Positions 43,759-49,147 of a stretch of 49,147 nucleotides of DNA are shown here, in pieces. The notes beneath the pieces are model-generated. The model worked only from the letters and a program-made list of their open reading frames with translations, made no database searches and was not told the DNA's origin. How positions within the stretch are numbered: the first letter of the stretch is position 1; every line of letters begins with the position of its first letter. The position numbers were made by a program, and so were the translations under genes. Source of the stretch: an uncultured Gammaproteobacteria bacterium (lineage in GTDB: Bacteria > Pseudomonadota > Gammaproteobacteria > Immundisolibacterales > Immundisolibacteraceae); NCBI GenBank assembly GCA_913060775.1, contig CAJXVN010000002.1:1-49147 (forward strand). Reading direction: 5' to 3'.

Positions 43759-44025
43759 TTTCTTTCAGTCGCGCTAGACCATGGCGAACTATCTGCCATC
43801 CACCTAGCGATAAATAGCGCTTGTAGGGAACAACTTGAGCGCTTTGCCAATTTCCAATTCGCCTTACCGATACCATCATCCCTTTCGGCCATGCCGAACG
43901 ACAGTGGATTAGCCCCGTCAGTCCTTTACAATCCATAGCCCGACATAAGGAAAAGCAAATCACGGCTTGACTTCCCGCTACGGATCATCGGGGCCAAATT
44001 TCAATCATTCAAAGGGAACAGATCA
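43759..44025. other. Spacer between tRNA and zeta-toxin-like gene
   Basis: About 270 bases with no gene I can support. Frames on the minus strand here merely run into the tRNA and give the familiar spurious GPVGLEPTT peptide. A plus-strand frame is open from 43939 and continues into the kinase gene. I saw no repeat of the tRNA 3' end that would mark an attachment site. Confidence 0.5.
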
Positions 44026-44748
44026 CTGGCATTATCAAAGCATGAGCTAAAAATTGAGGCCAACGCTTTGGCATATGCCAAAAGTATTCGACGCGCATTT
44101 GCTAAAGAATTAACCGCTCTAGATATCTACCCTAGTGAAGAAACACCGGTATCAGTGTTTATGGCTGGCTCCCCGGGCGCAGGCAAAACGGAGGCATCAA
44201 TTGCGCTGATAGATGCCATTTCCTTACCCGGGCAGGGGGTCGTGCGCATCGATCCTGATGACCTAAGACAACAATTCAAGCAGTATGATGGAGAAAATGC
44301 TCATCTCTTCCAGAAGGGCGTATCGATACTCGTTGAAAAAATTCATGACCGGGTGCTTAAGCACAAACAGAGCTTTTTGCTTGACGGCACTCTAACTAAT
44401 TACCAGGTGGCCAGTAAAAACATTGAGCGCTCCCTCGACAAAAACCGCTTTGTTCAAATACTTTATGTTTATCAAGAGCCGCAACAGGCATGGAATTTTG
44501 TGCTTGCTCGTGAGGCTGTAGAAGGCCGGAAAATCCTGGCAGAACACTTCGTCGAACAGTATTTTAAAGCTCGCGAGGTAGTAAACCGCTTAAAGCAAAA
44601 ATATGGCACTGACGTGAACGTAGACTTACTTCTTAAGAATATTGATGGTTCTAATAAGGTTTATCAGGCCAACGTCGATAAAATTGACAACCATATACCG
44701 GAAAAGTACAGTCGCGCTCAAATTGAGCAAATGATCGGAATAACCTAA
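44026..44748 (+). CDS. Zeta-toxin-domain kinase-like protein
   Basis: A P-loop protein of about 240 residues. Walker A is GSPGAGKT; VVRIDPDDLRQQF and FLLDGTLTNYQV follow, as in zeta/PezT-type UDP-GlcNAc kinases and related phosphotransferases. The frame lacks ATG. A TTG at 44068 gives 226 residues, but the open frame upstream encodes LSKHELKIEANALAYAKSIR, which resembles the family N-terminus. A CTG at 44026 has AAAGGGA 8 bases before it and is the start used here; it is uncertain. By eye it is more A+T-rich than its neighbours, next to a tRNA, which suggests acquisition. A small ORF begins right after the stop. Confidence 0.75.
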   Translation: MALSKHELKIEANALAYAKSIRRAFAKELTALDIYPSEETPVSVFMAGSPGAGKTEASIALIDAISLPGQGVVRIDPDDLRQQFKQYDGENAHLFQKGVSILVEKIHDRVLKHKQSFLLDGTLTNYQVASKNIERSLDKNRFVQILYVYQEPQQAWNFVLAREAVEGRKILAEHFVEQYFKAREVVNRLKQKYGTDVNVDLLLKNIDGSNKVYQANVDKIDNHIPEKYSRAQIEQMIGIT

Positions 44749-44916
44749 ATGAAAGCCGAAAAACCCCTCCATAGCACCTCCTTCTCTGAATTTTTCAGAA
44801 GTGCTTCTTCAAAGGAGAAAAAAAACACTTACAAAATCGTGCTGCAAAAAGCGACAGAATCTCAGCTCCAGACGCTCAAGGATGCAGAGCGCCAACCTAC
44901 TGAGCATGCCAGGTAA
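44749..44916 (+). CDS. 55-residue protein directly after the zeta-like gene
   Basis: An ATG abuts the TAA of the zeta-like gene with no gap. The frame encodes 55 residues starting MKAEKPLHSTSFSEFFRSAS, then SKEKKNTYKIVLQKATESQ, and ends TAA. It is charged and likely helical. The zero spacing indicates translational coupling. It may be a partner of the kinase, possibly an antitoxin, although classical epsilon antitoxins are larger and encoded upstream. I do not recognise it with certainty. Confidence 0.55.
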   Translation: MKAEKPLHSTSFSEFFRSASSKEKKNTYKIVLQKATESQLQTLKDAERQPTEHAR

Positions 44917-45081
44917 GTCATTTAGTTAAAGTAGAGAGCTCATAACCCCTCAATAACACAACAGAGGGGGCAAAGCCTTTAAATGCTCTGCTTTTTGAAA
45001 ACTCGCCTAATGTCGCACAGCCGTTTTCAACCCTTGCTGTTGACCTTCCGGTTTGCCCGCTCCTTCAATTAGCGTCTCCCC

Positions 45082-45954
45082 CTACTCGATGCGACCCGAT
45101 ACGCTGATAATTTCTCCCTCTACCAGGCCCTTGTAGTCCGCTCGAAGGTTGGTACCGGGTTTCATCTTTTTCATCCCGCCGGCCACGGTGCCCAGGGACA
45201 GCAGATCCCCGGCTTTAAGCGCTATCCCCTGCTTTGCCAGGGCATCGCGTAGCCAGATCACCGCCTCGACCGGGTGGTTGTAGAGATCAACCGTGGTTCC
45301 TCGGCTCACTAGCTGATCATCTTCGTAGAGGCTGACTTCTACCTGGGACAGGCGACGCATCCAGTCTTCGTTGGCTTCCAGGATTACCGGTTGGCCTAGC
45401 AGCCCTTTACGCGCACCGGTGTTACCGGCAATGAGTCCGGCCATGTTCGGCCCTGTGCTGGAACGGACCGGCAAATCGACCAGTTCGATAAATGGCACAA
45501 CGGCATCCAGTGCCGCGAGCACTGCCATTCGGTCCCTGGCATCGTTAATGTCTGCACTGCCAACGCGCATGATGAAGTCGCCCTCGATAAACGGAGCAAC
45601 GCCAAAATCACTACTGATCGGGGTACCTTCGCTAGTGAGGGTTTTTTCCAGCAACACGCCCCATACCGGTTCGGTTACGTTGAAGCCTTTGCGTTGACCG
45701 GCCCCGGTAAGGGCGGCCTTGTAGCCCACTACCCGGCCCAGTTCCGGTTTTAGCAGGTCGACCAGTTGGGCCTGATAACCGTAGGCAGTGGACCACTCCA
45801 TGCCAACCGGGAAATCAGTAATCGGTGACCGCTCTTTGAAACTCTGTATGAACCGCTGCGGCCAATCCACTTCGGCTTCCTGAGCAACTATCGTCTGCGG
45901 CACTAACAGCGTTAATACCAGCCCTGCCGTTCTAAACATTCCGGTTGGCTTCAT
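45082..45954 (-). CDS. Exported 2-keto-4-pentenoate hydratase/FAH-superfamily-like protein
   Basis: A 290-residue protein with the MhpD/hydratase-decarboxylase fold. Family segments include VVGYKAALTGAGQRKGFNVTEPVWGVLLE, FGVAPFIEGDFIMRVGS (with the metal-ligand E-x-E-type region changed to EGDF), PFIELVDLP, NHPVEAVIWLRDAL and LKAGDLLSLGTVAGGMKKMKPG. Unusually, the N-terminus is a signal peptide (FRTAGLVLTLLVPQTIVAQEAE), so it should be periplasmic, whereas catabolic hydratases are cytoplasmic. It may act on another substrate or be non-catalytic. It sits outside the dnaG-bounded island, alone between convergent and co-directional neighbours. Confidence 0.75.
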   Translation of the reverse strand: MKPTGMFRTAGLVLTLLVPQTIVAQEAEVDWPQRFIQSFKERSPITDFPVGMEWSTAYGYQAQLVDLLKPELGRVVGYKAALTGAGQRKGFNVTEPVWGVLLEKTLTSEGTPISSDFGVAPFIEGDFIMRVGSADINDARDRMAVLAALDAVVPFIELVDLPVRSSTGPNMAGLIAGNTGARKGLLGQPVILEANEDWMRRLSQVEVSLYEDDQLVSRGTTVDLYNHPVEAVIWLRDALAKQGIALKAGDLLSLGTVAGGMKKMKPGTNLRADYKGLVEGEIISVSGRIE

Positions 45955-46047
45955 CTTTGCTCCTCCTCTAACTTAACCTTCTAAATTCGCCCCGACGCTC
46001 GAATACCAGACGAGTCCAGTGGACACCTCCGACCCGCCAGTAATGGC

Positions 46048-46719
46048 TTATTTTAATTCCCGGATCAGGTGCGCCAATTCGGGATGATCTTTGACGAAAA
46101 CCTCGTGGTAAACCAGCTCATAGGGGAAATCAGCGACGGCGCCATAGTCCGCCAGATATTCCATATGTTTGCGGTTCCGGTTGTCGTATTCGTGAAACAG
46201 CGCGTGACTCCGGCCATCAAACTCCAAAGGTTTGGTATCAAATTTTTCGCACATGGTCAGGTTAAAGGCCGGGGATGCCTTCAGCCACTGCTCGTCGATA
46301 TAAAGCACAGAATAACCATGAAAGAGGGCATTATTTTCGCCAAACTCGTCGAGCATTGAGTCAGGCATCAGATGGTTTTTGACGTGGGCAAAACCAATGC
46401 CCGATGCAATGCCCTGAGTTCGGGCCAGAGTGGACAGCAGCACCGCCTTGGGCATGCAGAAGCCACGCTTATCTATCAGCACCTGTCGGCTACAGAATTG
46501 TGCTTTGGTGAGTAAAAAATGGCGTGGATCGTAACGAAACTGGTCGCGGACTGCGTAGTAAAGCCGAACAATTTTGTCGATTTCGGTAACGGCATCGCCA
46601 ACCACCCCATTCGCGTAGGCCTGAACGCTCGGATCATCGCAATCGAAATAGCGAGTCGCCTGCAGGCAATCGTCGGTGGGTGGAGCGTCCAGGTCGATCT
46701 TGTTGGTAAGGGTCACCAC
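46048..46719 (-). CDS. Transglutaminase-like cysteine peptidase-fold protein
   Basis: A protein of about 223 residues with the transglutaminase-like core. The probable nucleophile is the Cys in DKRGFCMPKAVLLSTLARTQGI, and the probable His is in NALFHGYSVLYI. The third residue lies in WLKASPAFNLT, where Asp is more usual. No signal peptide is seen. The start is uncertain: GTG 46719 has GGGAG 8 bases upstream; a longer GTG start at 46773 would add 18 residues without a site. Function unknown; relatives act as proteases or amidases in diverse settings. Confidence 0.7.
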   Translation of the reverse strand: MVTLTNKIDLDAPPTDDCLQATRYFDCDDPSVQAYANGVVGDAVTEIDKIVRLYYAVRDQFRYDPRHFLLTKAQFCSRQVLIDKRGFCMPKAVLLSTLARTQGIASGIGFAHVKNHLMPDSMLDEFGENNALFHGYSVLYIDEQWLKASPAFNLTMCEKFDTKPLEFDGRSHALFHEYDNRNRKHMEYLADYGAVADFPYELVYHEVFVKDHPELAHLIRELK

Positions 46720-47044
46720 TGCGTGAACTCCCTGTCTGGTGGATTGCAGGGTATTGAACCATAGCAGAGCCACAATGAATCGGTGGATAGGTAAAGACAG
46801 GGAGTTTCAAAGCCAGGCCGCGCTTTCCTGGTGGTTTTAAAAACTGAACGACTCGAATGTCCTCCAGTCCCGCTATTGGGTGTCTATATCTCCCAATGAT
46901 AAAGCCCTCTATCCGCCCGACAGTTTAGCCATCACAAAGCATCCCTGAGAGTTCAACCCTACATAACAACGAATTAGTCAGGTCAATCACGGATTTTAGT
47001 AAACTGCCGCCCCGAACAAACAACTCTGTCAGCGCCCTTCCGTT

Positions 47045-48103
47045 TTGATAATCCAGCCCCGTCGACTATTAGCCTTTTTGACCATTGCGATGCTCGTCGC
47101 CGGTTGCGACTCCGCGGTGCCGGAGTACCGCGCTACCCATTATGTATTCGGCACACTGGTGGAATTTACGGTTTACGATAGCGATGCCGAGACAGCTCGG
47201 CAGGCTATTGCCGAAATCGGCGCTGATTTTCGAACTTTTCATAACGACTGGCACGCCTGGCAACCGGGGAAATTAACCCGTCTCAACGAATTGTTGGCCG
47301 ATGGCCAGCCCCATCCGCTAGACCCAGGCCTGATACCGCTCTTTGAACAGTCGATTGTGCTGTCCAGAAAATCGCAGGGGTTATTCAATCCGGCAATGGG
47401 CAGGCTGATCGCACTTTGGGGCTTTCATAACGACACCCCGCCTGTCGGCCCGCCGCCCAATGCCCGCGAAATTACCCGACTGGTGAACCTGAATCCGCAA
47501 ATGTCGGATCTGGTGTTAAGGAAACAGTCACCCGATCAGGCGACGTTACGGAGCAACAACCCGGCTGGCCAATATGACTTTGGTGGCTTTGCCAAAGGCT
47601 ACGCCATTGAACTGGCCCAGCAAAAAATGCAGTCGGCGGGCATTGCCAACGTCATTGTTAACGCCGGTGGCGATCTCTGTGTGATGGGCGATCACGGTGA
47701 CCGCCCGTGGCGCATTGCCATTCGCGACCCTCGTCACTTTGATGTGTTGGCAGAAATAGCGCTAACCAGCGATGAGTGCGCCATGACCTCGGGAAATTAC
47801 GAGCGTTTTCGAGAGTACAACGACCGTCGCTATGCCCATATCATTGACCCACGCACCGGGTGGCCGGTGGACCATATTGCCTCGGCCACGGTGATTGCGA
47901 ATGACGGCGGCATGGCCGATGCAGCGGCCACCGCACTGACTGTTGCCGGCCCTGAGAAGTGGCAAACAATTGCCCAGCAAATGGAGTTGACCCAGGCCCT
48001 GCTGGTCGATGACACGGGGCGAATTCATGTGACCCGCAGTCTCTACCCTCGATTAATCTGGCCGGAAAAAGCGCCGACTGATCTGGTGATCGTCGACCTG
48101 TAA
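47045..48103 (+). CDS. apbE: FAD:protein FMN transferase (ApbE), lipoprotein
   Basis: A 352-residue ApbE-family enzyme that attaches FMN covalently to target proteins outside the cytoplasmic membrane. The N-terminus (LLAFLTIAMLVAGC) carries a lipobox with Cys21. Conserved parts are FGTLVEFTVYD, NPAMGRLIALWGF, YDFGGFAKGYAIELA, VNAGGDLCVMG, CAMTSGNYERF and AHIIDPRTGWPV, with the metal-binding DGGMADAAATAL near the end. The frame starts at TTG 47045; no ATG gives a complete signal. Typical targets are NqrB/NqrC, RnfG or flavoreductases, none of which is in the window. Confidence 0.9.
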   Translation: MIIQPRRLLAFLTIAMLVAGCDSAVPEYRATHYVFGTLVEFTVYDSDAETARQAIAEIGADFRTFHNDWHAWQPGKLTRLNELLADGQPHPLDPGLIPLFEQSIVLSRKSQGLFNPAMGRLIALWGFHNDTPPVGPPPNAREITRLVNLNPQMSDLVLRKQSPDQATLRSNNPAGQYDFGGFAKGYAIELAQQKMQSAGIANVIVNAGGDLCVMGDHGDRPWRIAIRDPRHFDVLAEIALTSDECAMTSGNYERFREYNDRRYAHIIDPRTGWPVDHIASATVIANDGGMADAAATALTVAGPEKWQTIAQQMELTQALLVDDTGRIHVTRSLYPRLIWPEKAPTDLVIVDL

Positions 48104-48314
48104 GCAGTTTTTTATTGGCTCGCCCACCTGCTCCGATCGTTTTTCTCTAGCAATGCCATTCACACGAACCGCAACTTATCGTGGCGCCATTTAACCCAAT
48201 CGGCGCCCTGATATCGACGCAAACCTTTCGCCTCGCCCTCGATCACGCTTCAAATGACCGGCACCTAAATGCTATGGTGCTGCCTGTGAATATAGAGGAA
48301 GGAGGATCACGCCG

Positions 48315-49103
48315 ATGAACAGCCCAACCACCGAACAGACCATACCGTTACCCCACTGCTCACCCGATGAGTGGCAAATCCGTAAGGAACTGGCCGCCGC
48401 TTACCGACTGGTCCATAACAAAGGCTGGACTTCACTGATTTTTAACCACATCACGGCGCGGGTGCCGGGACCGGATGAACATTTCCTGATTAATCATTTC
48501 GGCCTCCGTTACGACGAAATCACCGCATCCAATCTGGTTAAAGTGGACCTTAACGGTAACGTGATTAACGGCGATGGCAGCGAACGAATTAACCTGGCGG
48601 GTTACGTAATTCATAGCGCTATTCACGGCGCACGCGATGACGTGGTCTGCGCCCTGCATACCCACGGCCCCGCCTCGGTTGCAGTCTCCTGCCTTGAACA
48701 GGGCTTCATGTTCATCAATCAGGATTCGATGCAGTTTTCCGGCCAGATCGCCTATCACGACTTCGAAGGTCTGGCGATAAACGAAGATGAACGCGAACGC
48801 CTGGTTGCCGATTTAGGAACAAAGTCGACACTGATACTGCGCAACCATGGCGCATTGACGGTGGGCCGCTCCGTGGGGGAAGCCTTCGTGATGATGTGGC
48901 TGCTCGAGCACGCCTGCAAAATACAGCTATCAGTCATGGCCACCGGGGCGAAAATCAATGCCCTTGAAAGCGGCCGACTGGACACTATCGCCCTCGGCGT
49001 ACCCACCCAGCAACTAGCACTCACTCCCGATGGTCTCGGAAAGCTGCCGTTTGAAGCGCTGATGAGAGAAGTCGAAATAACCGACCCCGATTACTGCACG
49101 TAA
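48315..49103 (+). CDS. Class II aldolase/adducin-family protein
   Basis: A 262-residue protein of the class II aldolase fold. FNHITARVPG, the zinc-binding HTHGPASVAVS near residue 115, and LILRNHGALTVGRSVGEAF with the third His are all present, so a metal-dependent aldolase or epimerase activity is plausible. Large proteobacterial subfamilies of this fold are unassigned. GAAGGAGG precedes the ATG by about 8 bases. It runs almost to the contig end and is complete. Confidence 0.85.
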   Translation: MNSPTTEQTIPLPHCSPDEWQIRKELAAAYRLVHNKGWTSLIFNHITARVPGPDEHFLINHFGLRYDEITASNLVKVDLNGNVINGDGSERINLAGYVIHSAIHGARDDVVCALHTHGPASVAVSCLEQGFMFINQDSMQFSGQIAYHDFEGLAINEDERERLVADLGTKSTLILRNHGALTVGRSVGEAFVMMWLLEHACKIQLSVMATGAKINALESGRLDTIALGVPTQQLALTPDGLGKLPFEALMREVEITDPDYCT

Positions 49104-49147
49104 CGCCGGTTAGCCGACTAGAAAACTACTTGCCGCAGGTCTGCTGC

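Noticed and set aside
43759-44025. Possible attachment site for an element inserted at the tRNA
   Set aside because: No direct repeat of the tRNA 3' end and no integrase were seen downstream, so an att site cannot be supported.

Overview
The window reads as one end of a contig from a gammaproteobacterium, probably a marine or hydrocarbon-associated member of the wider Pseudomonadales/Cellvibrionales group. The evidence is the fmdB-aspS pair, the dnaG-rpoD-tRNA(CAU) order, a 612-residue housekeeping sigma-70, and base composition that by eye is in the mid-50s percent GC. No species can be named from the sequence alone. The first 48 bases are Illumina Nextera adapter plus index, so the left edge is an artefact and aspS is cut there.

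Layout. (1) 49-1791, minus: core genes aspS (partial) and fmdB. (2) 1899-15685, minus: a polycyclic-aromatic type set. It holds a NahD-like isomerase; a Rieske ferredoxin, RND/MMPL permease, YCF48-like protein and DUF1302 protein; an aryl-alcohol type dehydrogenase; a ferredoxin-NAD reductase; two beta subunits of ring-hydroxylating dioxygenase (RHD) with no adjacent alpha; and a NahAc/NahAd-like alpha-beta pair. (3) 16592-25445, plus: a Tat-signal protein, a flavocytochrome pair of the 4-cresol dehydrogenase/vanillyl-alcohol oxidase type, a UbiD-type decarboxylase with its BsdD small subunit, a benzoate-type RHD alpha, a second flavocytochrome pair and a ketopantoate-reductase-like enzyme. 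It ends at a 40-bp perfect palindrome. (4) 25515-35922, minus: four tandem benzoate-type RHD alpha genes with three beta genes, then a cytoplasmic NMT1-like binding protein and two oxidoreductases. (5) 36239-39784, plus: a C-C bond hydrolase, a cis-dihydrodiol dehydrogenase (NahB/BphB-like) and a salicylate-hydroxylase-like RHD alpha-beta pair, closed by a strong terminator. (6) 39920-43758, plus: core genes dnaG, rpoD and tRNA-Ile2(CAU). (7) 44026-49103: a zeta-toxin-like kinase with a 55-codon ORF directly after it, an exported hydratase-like protein, a transglutaminase-like protein, an ApbE flavin transferase and a class II aldolase.

How it may work together (inference). The roughly 37.8 kb between fmdB and dnaG is one aromatic-degradation island. 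It encodes seven RHD alpha and seven beta subunits but one Rieske ferredoxin and one reductase, which could serve several oxygenases. The two flavocytochromes could oxidise benzylic positions of alkylphenols outside the cytoplasmic membrane. The resulting aromatic acids could be decarboxylated by the UbiD/BsdD enzyme or dihydroxylated by benzoate-type oxygenases. The DUF1302/YCF48/RND genes probably handle uptake or export of hydrophobic substrate. No recognisable ring-cleavage dioxygenase, transcriptional regulator, UbiX or transposase lies in the window, so the pathway and its control must be completed elsewhere.
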